5,550 nucleotides of DNA from Candidatus Borrarchaeota archaeon (GTDB lineage: Archaea; Asgardarchaeota; Sifarchaeia; Borrarchaeales; Borrarchaeaceae). Made by a program: the position numbers and the translations under genes. Positions 1 through 5,448 of this stretch are shown piece after piece. The notes beneath the pieces are model-generated. The model did no database searches and was not told where the DNA came from. It worked only from the letters and a program-made list of their open reading frames with translations. How positions within the stretch are numbered: position 1 is the stretch's first letter; each line of letters begins with the position of its first letter. The DNA lies in the NCBI GenBank assembly GCA_016840645.1, contig JAEORY010000301.1:1-5550 (forward strand). Direction: 5' to 3'.

Positions 1-381
1 CTGACTTACCCAACGAAAAAACGCCCCACCGAAGACCAGATGCAGGACCTGCGCATCGCGTGGCTGACCGCAAAACACACCAAGAGCAACACCATCACAC
101 TCGTCAAGGACAAAAAGCTCATCGGCGTCGGCGCAGGCCAGATGAACCGCGTCGAATCCGGCAAGATTGCCGTCAAGCACGCCGGCGACGAGTCTCACGG
201 CTCCGTCATGGGCTCCGACGCCTTCTTCCCGTTCCCGGACAACGTTGAAAATGCCGCCGACGCGGGCATCACAGCTATCGTTCAGCCCGGCGGCTCAAAA
301 AAGGACGACGAAGTCATAGCCGCCGCCGACAAGGCCGATATCACAATGGTCTTCACAGGCAAACGCCACTTTAAACATTAA
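1..381 (+). CDS. purH: PurH C-terminal fragment (AICAR transformylase / IMP cyclohydrolase), 5' end outside window
   Basis: This is the last 126 codons of the bifunctional purine-synthesis enzyme. PurH formylates AICAR with 10-formyl-tetrahydrofolate and closes the ring to IMP in the cytoplasm. The frame is open from base 1 and ends at TAA 379-381; the first ATG, at 40, is internal. The fragment lies entirely in the C-terminal transformylase domain. Recognisable signatures are the KHTKSN segment (residues 25-30 of the fragment), [12 protein letters not shown], the SDAFFPFPD motif, the [10 protein letters not shown] stretch, and the terminal [11 protein letters not shown], which matches the usual PurH end. 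The full protein is normally a little over 500 residues, so roughly three quarters lies to the left. Codon use is clearly GC-rich, unlike the AT-rich genes that follow. It converges with the minus-strand cluster, so it is unlikely to be functionally linked to it. I see no convincing intrinsic terminator after the stop. Confidence 0.96.
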   Translation: MTYPTKKRPTEDQMQDLRIAWLTAKHTKSNTITLVKDKKLIGVGAGQMNRVESGKIAVKHAGDESHGSVMGSDAFFPFPDNVENAADAGITAIVQPGGSKKDDEVIAAADKADITMVFTGKRHFKH

Positions 382-400
382 CAAATGGCTTAGTCCGCGG

Positions 401-430
401 TCTTTGCGAGCGAAGCGACGCGGCAATCTT
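401..430. repeat. Short dispersed repeat, REP-like
   Basis: The segment contains GCGAGCGAAGCGACGC followed by GGCAATCTT. From memory this is a repeat found in many copies between genes of various environmental bacteria. The GC-rich core is partly self-complementary (GCG/CGC ends), as in REP-type elements. It sits just after purH, a typical position for such elements. Its family and copy number cannot be judged from a single copy. Confidence 0.55.
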
Positions 431-449
431 CTTTATTTTCTCTCCCTGT

Positions 450-527
450 GTCATTCCCGCGAAGGATTGTCATCCCCGAGAACATACTTCTATGGGCCGG
501 AACAGGGGACGGGAATCCAAAATTCCC
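450..527. repeat. 'GTCATTCCCG' repeat pieces with small hairpin
   Basis: Two near-identical 10-mers, GTCATTCCCG (450-459) and GTCATCCCCG (469-478), lie 19 bases apart. An inverted counterpart CGGGAAT is at 510-516. GGGAAT (511-516) also pairs with ATTCCC (522-527) around a 5-base loop. This resembles the remains of a dispersed inverted-repeat element of the 'GTCATTCCCGCG...CGGGAATCC' kind. The hairpin is not followed by a T run on either strand, so I do not call it a terminator. Confidence 0.5.
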
Positions 528-594
528 CTCGCCTTCTCTCTACTGACGCTTTGCTTTCTTCTTAGGCATGGTTATTTATCTTATTAAATGTAAG

Positions 595-1176
595 TCAATC
601 CTCTTCTCCAATTAAAAACTTGCGTCCTTTTTCGCTAATTTCCCATATTCCTCTTGGTGAGTCTTTCTTTAAGAACCCTTCGTTAACCATTGTATTGCGT
701 GCCCACTGTGCAGCGTTACGCCAGCGTAATGTATCAGGTGATGATGAAAGTGGTTCATAATCAACGTCTTTTAAAGTTCCTCTCATGATTTCTTCAACCC
801 TATCTAATGTAACACTCATTCGTTCAGAGCCTCCTAATTCCAATAAGGCTTGCAATATAGGTTTGTAATAAGCTTCCTCTTGTGTTCTCAAGCCGCGTTG
901 TAGTCTTCCTAGATTTTGCCGTTGAGCCCTTACCACTTCTTCATCTTCGTCTACTTCGACCATTGAGATTGTTTCCCATTCTTTACGAAGCGTAGCTGTC
1001 TTGTCGCGAAATGATGTCAGTTTACCTGCGTTTTCTAATGCTTCTTTTGCTCTATCGTAATCCCGTCTCTCGAAGCTATTGGCGCCTACTCGATTGATAA
1101 AATCTATCTCTGCCTCTATCTCCTCAAGTAAAATCTCAAACGCAGCAACTACATTTGTAGGATTGTTCTCAATCAT
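595..1176 (-). CDS. Coiled-coil plus Mrr N-terminal-type winged-helix protein (last gene of cluster)
   Basis: The protein has 193 aa. Residues 1-70 form a helical, charged, probably coiled-coil segment (EEIEAEIDFIN, then DYDRAKEALENAGKL). An acidic linker follows (74-82, VEVDEDEEV). Residues about 95-188 match my knowledge of the Mrr_N winged-helix family: GLRTQEEAYYKPILQAL, LGGS, VDYEPL, RWRNAAQWARNTMVNEGFLK, and the wing SPRGIWEISEKGRKFL. In Mrr restriction enzymes this domain precedes a nuclease domain; here no nuclease domain follows and the protein simply ends. A DNA-binding or adaptor role is therefore inferred. The ATG is set by a strong AAGGAG (1184-1189) 7 nt upstream. Its first bases overlap the stop of a tiny upstream frame (ATGATTGA), suggesting coupled translation. 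The stop is TGA, with no intrinsic terminator visible beyond it. Confidence 0.88.
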   Translation of the reverse strand: MIENNPTNVVAAFEILLEEIEAEIDFINRVGANSFERRDYDRAKEALENAGKLTSFRDKTATLRKEWETISMVEVDEDEEVVRAQRQNLGRLQRGLRTQEEAYYKPILQALLELGGSERMSVTLDRVEEIMRGTLKDVDYEPLSSSPDTLRWRNAAQWARNTMVNEGFLKKDSPRGIWEISEKGRKFLIGEED

Positions 1177-1296
1177 TAAAATTCTCCTTATAAGAGTAAC
1201 CTCTAACCTTTTCCAATAGATTTATATATTCTCTTACATCAGTCCTTTTCTTAAATGACTTGATAAGCTTGTGTAAAACTCAACTTTCATTACCAT
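1169..1296 (-). pseudogene. Tiny gene between ATPase and winged-helix gene, apparently frameshifted
   Basis: From ATG 1296 (or ATG 1290) the frame reads MVMKVEFYTSLSSHLRK and stops at TAA 1234-1236. A second frame, with no usable start of its own, reads RTDVREYINLLEKVRGYSY then KENFND and stops at TGA 1169-1171. Adding one base to the A run (T run 1246-1249 on the given strand) joins them into one plausible protein of 42 aa. Both ends fit an operon gene: its start lies inside the last codons of the ATPase, and its stop overlaps the start of the next gene. A weak GAAG lies 9 nt before the ATG. The second half is also in frame with the ATPase after its TGA, so readthrough into a 36-residue tail is an alternative. 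I do not recognise the family. It could be a real disabling mutation, a sequencing error in a homopolymer, or chance. Confidence 0.45.
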
Positions 1297-3469
1297 TTCT
1301 GGATTCTTCAATCATGTTTCTGTCAACTAATGCTTCATGTACTTCTTTGCCATATTTTAGAGAAAGCTCTTGGGCGTCCCTTTGTATTCTATCGGGTTTA
1401 GCTGCAGGTCTTAAGACTACACCGGAAGACTCTACTTTCCTTCTGGCTATTTCAAGAAAACATCTTTCTGCGATTAAATCAGCCACCAATACTTGAGCGG
1501 GTAATGTCTTCATATACTGACAAGTATCACCAATATAATGTTTTACTGAAGGGAAGTTTACATAAATAATCACTTTTCCTGTTTCTGTGCTATATGAAGT
1601 TCGTTGAAGTGGGCGTGAATCATAATTTGGTTCTGGTTCATTAAACATTCCTTTTCGACCCTTATCTGGCTTATCCTTTTTGGATTTAACGCGTGCGTCT
1701 AAAAGCGCGATGTATGTCTCATGCTCTGCAGTGATGACCGCATTCTGCCCCGCTCCTTCACCCCAAACTTCTAACTCATATTTTGCAACATGCCTTTTTG
1801 CATCAGCTTCGTTGACTTTAATTTCATCTCTTGAAATGTGTATTGAGTTATTATCTGAGGTGATTTTGATCTTATTCCCGCCCTCTATCATTTTAATATA
1901 TACAAGTAAAAATACCTTTCTTGGTTTGTTAGGCCGTAGTGTTAAAGATTCAGGTTGAAACACCATTCCTTCTTCCATTAATAGTTCCTTTTCGGGAACC
2001 ACAATAATTTTTGCTTGTGATTGACGATTGCCTGTAGTTGCTTGAATAATCCCTTCTACGTTAGGCTCAATGCCTTCTACAGTAATATATTTGCGCACAA
2101 TGCCGACGCCATCTTCAGAAGTGATTCGGTGCTCTGGTGTTATTACGCGGATTTTTGAATTGCTGGAGCTTACTTTAATTATAGAGCCATATCGCACGAT
2201 ATCTGTATTTATATGAAGTTGGAAAACATAACGTTTAGCCACGGTAATTTGGGCAGAGGAGGGGTAAAGACAAAATCCATCAGGTGGTTCTTCAATGTTA
2301 TCTGTTGGATCTTGCCCCAAGTTTACTACAGATTGAGCTTCGATTTCAGCTATTTCATTCAAAATATTAAATGCCTTTTTGTATCTCCGTGCAGCCTCTC
2401 GATCAATCTTGCTTTGACTCTCTTTTTGTTTGCGTAACTTTTCATCTTTTACTAATTTCTCAAGGCGTTTTTCGATTTCTAAGGTAAGGATTATGCAGAA
2501 TTCATGATGAGGATCAATTCCAGTTCGATCTGATCTAAGTACCGGTTCTTCATTCTTAAGTAATTCTCTAAAGTTTCTTATTTTTACCTCTCCAAAAAAA
2601 TGGGAAGCTAGCGGTTCATTGTCATATTTGAAAAGGGAAATTCCAAGCACAGTATTTTCATTATCCAACAATAATAGTCCACCATCCCGGTTGTCACCTG
2701 TTTGAGTAAGTTCGTTTTCAGAACGCCATATTGAAATATTTATTGGGAAATCTTCATATTGACCATACGAAATAGTAAATTCATCTGCTATAAGCTCTTT
2801 TCCTTTTGGCATTTGGTATCCTAAAGGACGCCTCTCACCCGAATTTTCATCTAAAAGGAAAACTTTTCTTTTTTGGTTGGTCATAATTTTACGTAGAAGG
2901 TAGTTACTACCCAATTCTTCTTGAAGCCTGCTAATTCGAGGTACTCCTCGTTCAGCCTCGAAACATGCAATGGTTCCGTTGTTATCAATTTTATACTTTT
3001 TTCTAAGCTTTGAGGTTGCAGAAATAGAATCCGCTATCTCATATATAGTCTTATTTCCCACCATAAAAATACGGCATTCAACAAACTGTCCATCTTTAAA
3101 AGTGAAAATCTTCCCATTTTTCATGGACGCAAGCGCATCTGTAGCGCCCTGTCCAAAAAATCCACGAACTTTTTTACCTATTTGCATCCCACTGGTTGCT
3201 GAGCCGTATTTAGCAACGAATTTTGTTTTAACATCATCCTTTGACATACCTTCTGCACTGTCACGAACAGAAAAAATGCCAACATAATTCTTTTTCTTGT
3301 AAAGAATTTCTATAGTTCCTTTTACGCGATGTGTATCTTCTAATCGAATATAACTGTCATCAGAATTTGTAATAAGCTCAACAAGAGCGCGTATGACATT
3401 GCCTTGTATCGCAGCTCTTATACTGCGAGCTATATGTCTATCGTCTGCTTTAATGGTTCCTTTTTCCAT
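1280..3469 (-). CDS. GHKL (HATPase_c) ATPase with S5-like domain and two Ig-like repeats; MORC/MutL-like candidate
   Basis: The protein has 729 aa. The N-terminus carries the Bergerat ATP-binding fold: N box ELITNSDDS with E31 (expected catalytic base) and N35 (Mg2+); G1 box RDSAEGM with D70 and G74; G2 loop GFFGQG at 103-108. Residues about 215-340 resemble the S5-like transducer domain (GGLLLLD; later VLRSDRTGIDPHHEF). A basic coiled coil follows (about 333-380). Two beta-sandwich, Ig-like repeats lie at about 398-492 and 500-596, then a basic linker (597-615) and a C-terminal alpha/beta domain (632-716: VIIYVNFPSVKHY, LVADLIAERCFLEIARRKV). There is no kinase phospho-acceptor or receiver domain, so a histidine kinase is unlikely. 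ATP-dependent dimerising clamp action, as in MutL/MORC/Hsp90, is inferred. The start is fixed by GGAG (3477-3480) 7 nt upstream. It lies 18 nt after the upstream gene's stop. Confidence 0.9.
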   Translation of the reverse strand: MEKGTIKADDRHIARSIRAAIQGNVIRALVELITNSDDSYIRLEDTHRVKGTIEILYKKKNYVGIFSVRDSAEGMSKDDVKTKFVAKYGSATSGMQIGKKVRGFFGQGATDALASMKNGKIFTFKDGQFVECRIFMVGNKTIYEIADSISATSKLRKKYKIDNNGTIACFEAERGVPRISRLQEELGSNYLLRKIMTNQKRKVFLLDENSGERRPLGYQMPKGKELIADEFTISYGQYEDFPINISIWRSENELTQTGDNRDGGLLLLDNENTVLGISLFKYDNEPLASHFFGEVKIRNFRELLKNEEPVLRSDRTGIDPHHEFCIILTLEIEKRLEKLVKDEKLRKQKESQSKIDREAARRYKKAFNILNEIAEIEAQSVVNLGQDPTDNIEEPPDGFCLYPSSAQITVAKRYVFQLHINTDIVRYGSIIKVSSSNSKIRVITPEHRITSEDGVGIVRKYITVEGIEPNVEGIIQATTGNRQSQAKIIVVPEKELLMEEGMVFQPESLTLRPNKPRKVFLLVYIKMIEGGNKIKITSDNNSIHISRDEIKVNEADAKRHVAKYELEVWGEGAGQNAVITAEHETYIALLDARVKSKKDKPDKGRKGMFNEPEPNYDSRPLQRTSYSTETGKVIIYVNFPSVKHYIGDTCQYMKTLPAQVLVADLIAERCFLEIARRKVESSGVVLRPAAKPDRIQRDAQELSLKYGKEVHEALVDRNMIEESRNGNES

Positions 3470-3487
3470 GATACATCTCCACTATTC

Positions 3488-4129
3488 TTATGCATTATTA
3501 GATCTCAAAAATTTTTTAAAATGTTCCTCTAACCAATGGAAGAATTTTAATACATCCTGTCGATCAAGTTCTTCCGCACAATTTTTTAGCATAGCAAAAT
3601 TTTCTCTCAAGACTTGCCGTGAAGAATCCAATGTACCTTGAAGTAAATAGCAAAGTTCAGCTTCCGAAATAGAGTCATATTGATCATCAATGTACTTCAA
3701 ATAAGCAGATGAATCCGTTGTTTCTTTCAATATACTTTCTTTCCTTCGGGTTTTAGAGATTGGTTTTTTGCTCTTCTGAAAACCAACGTCGGATAGTTGT
3801 GTTTCCGTCTGGCCTGAAATAATTTTAGTTCTTTCAGTAATTTGGTAGCCATGACGAGTTTTTCCTCCTATCCATTGCCTTTTTTTTCCTTTACAACGCC
3901 ACAAACTTTTTTCAACACGTGTTGCATCTGGAAATTCAAAATATCCTGACAAAGAAAACTTCTTTGGAAATAATTTGAAAGCTCCAACTATTATATTTTC
4001 AAGTGACAATTCAACGCCTATTTCCTGAAGTTTTATAGTTGTATACATCACCAATCTGTCAAGATCTATCGATTCATAACTTTCCGTTTTGAATGATTTT
4101 AATTTATTAATTTTATCTTTGTCTCTCAT
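3488..4129 (-). CDS. Winged-helix protein with C-terminal helical domain, function unknown
   Basis: The protein has 213 aa and I do not recognise a named family. Residues about 20-105 look like a winged helix: helices around DLDRLVMYTTIKLQEIG and LENIIVGAFKLFP, a probable recognition helix at FPDATRVEKSLWRC (66-79), and a wing at KRQWIGG..RHGYQITERT. A basic, low-complexity linker (about 118-135, with KSKKPISKTRRK) leads to a helical C-terminal domain (140-213) rich in Leu, Glu and Lys, ending HWLEEHFKKFLRS. This suggests a DNA-binding head with a helical partner-binding tail. GAAGG (4137-4141) stands 7 nt before the ATG. It lies 18 nt ahead of the ATPase gene, so the two are very likely co-translated and their products may form a complex. 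No catalytic motif is visible. Confidence 0.85.
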   Translation of the reverse strand: MRDKDKINKLKSFKTESYESIDLDRLVMYTTIKLQEIGVELSLENIIVGAFKLFPKKFSLSGYFEFPDATRVEKSLWRCKGKKRQWIGGKTRHGYQITERTKIISGQTETQLSDVGFQKSKKPISKTRRKESILKETTDSSAYLKYIDDQYDSISEAELCYLLQGTLDSSRQVLRENFAMLKNCAEELDRQDVLKFFHWLEEHFKKFLRSNNA

Positions 4130-4193
4130 CTAATATCCTTCTTTTTTATTTTGAAATGTACATATCATTCCTATTCTTGATGCTATATATATA

Positions 4194-4787
4194 TTATTTA
4201 CACTTGGTGATTGTGTCATTCCATTCAAAGTCAGCTTTCCTTTTTATATTAGTTTTGATATTATATCCTTCACGACCAAACTGTTTAATACAACCAGATT
4301 TCTTTAGAAAACCAATTACTATATATATTTGATAACTCGGGATTATTTCCTGTTGGTGAGAATTTACTTTTTCGATGATTTGTTCAGCCATAAAAGGCCC
4401 AGTTCCAGAATTTGATAATGCATTCATTGTATTTACTGTTTTTTCAAAAACATCTTTTGGAGCTTTATGTGTGTATTCTCTTTTTTGTTTTTTTGACCAA
4501 CCAATTTTTATAAGACTGTCATTTTGTACCTTAAATTTTGGATACTTTTTCTTTGAAGACCTAACAGCTTTTTTAGTTCGTCTATTTGTTTCTTTGTGGA
4601 GCTTGTTAGAAGTTTTTAAAGATGGATTTTCAATTCTTGCAGCAAGATCTTTTATCTCCACTGCTGCACCTCTTGCCATATCAACAGTTCTATAATCACC
4701 ATCCTTCGCTGCTTTAGAAATCATCTCTCTTAAATTATTTTCTGCCTCTTTTAATATGTCTCTTATTGTATTATTTGAGTCTTCCAT
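4194..4787 (-). CDS. Coiled-coil plus winged-helix protein, first gene of cluster
   Basis: The protein has 197 aa. Residues 5-53 are strongly helical and charged (ILKEAENNLREMISKAA, then ARGAAVEIKDLAARI). A very basic linker, about 58-82, contains NRRTKKAVRSSKKK. Residues about 82-178 look like a winged helix: YPKFKVQND, IKIGWSKK, REYTHKAP, helices 111-142, then IPSYQIYIVIGFLKKSGCIKQF and the wing GREGYNI. The layout (helical hairpin, linker, winged helix) parallels the last gene of the cluster, although the winged helices are of different types. The chosen ATG is the first in frame after the promoter and has no Shine-Dalgarno sequence, unlike its neighbours. The predicted transcript starts only about 3 nt upstream, so leaderless initiation is likely. 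M22 is an alternative start. A role as DNA reader or autoregulator is inference. Confidence 0.85.
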   Translation of the reverse strand: MEDSNNTIRDILKEAENNLREMISKAAKDGDYRTVDMARGAAVEIKDLAARIENPSLKTSNKLHKETNRRTKKAVRSSKKKYPKFKVQNDSLIKIGWSKKQKREYTHKAPKDVFEKTVNTMNALSNSGTGPFMAEQIIEKVNSHQQEIIPSYQIYIVIGFLKKSGCIKQFGREGYNIKTNIKRKADFEWNDTITKCK

Positions 4788-4799
4788 AATGCATACAAT
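4788..4799. promoter_or_regulatory. Degenerate operator-like site over -10/start region
   Basis: AATGCATACAAT matches the core of the perfect palindrome near 4950 (ATTGTATACAAT) at 10 of 12 positions. It covers the predicted transcription start and touches the -10 box of the cluster promoter, where a bound repressor would block transcription. The local sequence is AT-rich, so chance similarity is possible. Confidence 0.3.
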
Positions 4800-4825
4800 A
4801 TAAGCTCTATAATATAGGGAGTCAA
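4797..4825 (-). promoter_or_regulatory. Sigma70-type promoter of the ATPase cluster
   Basis: Read on the minus strand, TTGACT (4820-4825) and TATATT (4797-4802) are separated by exactly 17 bases, close to the TTGACA-N17-TATAAT consensus. Further upstream (4841-4860) is an A/T run, AAAAAATATTTTTT plus AAAA, resembling an UP element, though slightly more distal than usual. The start point should fall near 4790, leaving about 3 nt before the ATG of the first gene. Confidence 0.7.
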
Positions 4826-4943
4826 TATATTTTCGCTATATTTTAAAAAATATTTTTTTTCTAAAGATGATTCACACCTAATTTTAGCCCTCAAAACGTA
4901 ATAATTATTGAAAAATGCCCCTTTTTCCTTAAAAACTGTTCCT

Positions 4944-4957
4944 GATTGTATACAATC
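4944..4957. promoter_or_regulatory. Perfect 14-bp palindrome GATTGTATACAATC, operator-like
   Basis: GATTGTATACAATC reads identically on both strands. The TTGTATACAA core is the kind of site bound by some GntR-family repressors. It is about 155 bp upstream of the first gene's ATG and about 25 bp beyond the terminator at 4981-5023. No GntR-like gene is visible in the window, so the binding protein is unknown. Confidence 0.45.
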
Positions 4958-4980
4958 TACCGAAATTCCCTACCACCGTC

Positions 4981-5023
4981 AAAACAAAAATGGCCGCTTG
5001 CCACACCCGGTTCAAGCGGCCAT
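4981..5023 (-). terminator. Intrinsic terminator, minus-strand direction
   Basis: TGGCCGCTTG (4991-5000) pairs perfectly with CAAGCGGCCA (5013-5022), and the outer 4990/5023 pair extends the stem to 11 bp. The loop is 12 nt. On the minus strand the stem is followed directly by TTTTTGTTTT (4990-4981). This is a textbook Rho-independent terminator for transcription running leftwards, and it would insulate the ATPase cluster from upstream transcription. Confidence 0.8.
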
Positions 5024-5052
5024 AAATCACAAGGATATCGATGATCCCTGCA
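4981..5052 (-). ncRNA. Candidate ~70-nt small RNA between promoter and terminator
   Basis: A predicted start near 5052 (from the extended -10 at 5059-5067) and the terminator at 4981-5023 delimit a short transcript of about 70 nt. It would have a weak 5' hairpin (GGAT/ATCC arms within 5032-5046) and the strong terminator stem. It contains no credible reading frame. It could be a free small RNA, or a remnant leader whose downstream gene has been replaced by the ATPase cluster. I do not recognise an RNA family. Confidence 0.35.
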
Positions 5053-5058
5053 TCTACT

Positions 5059-5085
5059 ATTATACCACGCCCAAAATAATGTAAA
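5059..5085 (-). promoter_or_regulatory. Extended -10 promoter, minus strand
   Basis: On the minus strand TGGTATAAT (5059-5067) is a perfect extended -10 element. TTTACA (5080-5085) matches the -35 consensus at 5 of 6 positions, but with a short 15-base spacer, which an extended -10 can tolerate. It points leftwards into the 4981-5023 terminator. Confidence 0.5.
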
Positions 5086-5140
5086 AACAAAAAACCCTGC
5101 GCACCAATCTTCAATCCTTTTCTTGTTTGCGAGTTAGTAC

Positions 5141-5182
5141 CTTGGAATTTGTTTGTCATTTGCTGCTTGTAATTTGAAATTT
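5141..5182. repeat. Degenerate 'ATTTG' repeat
   Basis: The stretch contains repeated units GAATTTG, TCATTTG, TAATTTG and AAATTT. This kind of low-complexity element occurs in many copies in some environmental bacterial genomes. It adjoins the CT-rich repeat that follows. Confidence 0.45.
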
Positions 5183-5189
5183 ACTTCCC

Positions 5190-5236
5190 TGTCTGACTTC
5201 TGGCTTCTGTCCTCTGACTTCCGTCCTCTGTGCTCT
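5190..5236. repeat. CT-rich 'CTGTCCTCTGACTTC' tandem-like repeat
   Basis: Near-repeats CTGTCTGACTTC, CTGTCCTCTGACTTC and CGTCCTCTGTGCTCTCT run in succession. The minus strand reads as the familiar spurious 'KSEDRSQKS' peptide, a well-known sign of this dispersed repeat rather than of a gene. A related piece lies at 5386-5411. Confidence 0.6.
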
Positions 5237-5448
5237 CTATGAACGATGAAGAAGAATAGCATTTTGTTGGACTTCATGCAAGACAGGTCTAAGTCGCAGG
5301 TTAAAGCTTTTAAAGCTGAGCGCATAAGCTCGCTTAGAGTACGGCTTAAAGCTTGAACCGTTAGGCGTTCTCGGACGCCGGCAGGAAGTCCTCTCTCCGT
5401 GACCTCTGTACTACTATCCGCAATCTTCTTGTTTTTTATGTGCGTTTT
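5237..5448. other. Non-coding stretch with small repeats and a hairpin
   Basis: No reading frame here looks like protein. TTAAAGCTT occurs twice (5301-5309 and 5346-5354). GGCGT (5364-5368) pairs with ACGCC (5375-5379) around a 6-nt loop. AGTCCTCTCTCCGTGACCTC (from 5387) is another piece of the CT-rich repeat. The stretch lies downstream of the partial gene at the right edge and shows no terminator for it. Confidence 0.45.

Noticed and set aside
60..248. Arg-rich plus-strand frame inside purH
   Set aside because: It is a shadow of the GC-rich purH frame, which matches a known protein throughout.
511..527. GGGAAT/ATTCCC hairpin as a terminator of the cluster or of purH
   Set aside because: The stem is only 6 bp and no T run follows on either strand; it fits better as part of the GTCATTCCCG repeat.
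1280..3469. Histidine kinase identity for the 729-aa ATPase
   Set aside because: There is no phospho-accepting His/DHp helix before the ATPase fold, which begins at the extreme N-terminus; the S5-like domain after it fits the gyrase/MutL/MORC side of the superfamily.
4130..4193. A 12-codon frame ending TAG directly before the ATG of the 213-aa gene
   Set aside because: It is very short, has no correctly spaced ribosome binding site, and reads as low-complexity AT-rich spacer.
4845..4909. AT palindromes AAAAAATATTTTTT and AATAATTATT as operators
   Set aside because: Such symmetry is expected by chance in a very AT-rich stretch; the first is better read as a possible UP element.
4929..5159. 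76-codon minus-strand frame across the palindrome, terminator and extended -10
   Set aside because: It runs through a strong terminator hairpin and two repeat-like stretches, and its composition is not protein-like (Ile/Gly/Val runs with no recognisable motif). There is no Shine-Dalgarno sequence at its start.
5134..5325. 63-codon minus-strand frame containing KSEDRSQKS
   Set aside because: This is the typical spurious translation of CT-rich and ATTTG dispersed repeats, not a gene.
382..5448. CRISPR array, tRNA or insertion sequence
   Set aside because: There are no regularly spaced identical repeats, no cloverleaf-forming sequence, and no transposase fragment or terminal inverted repeats.
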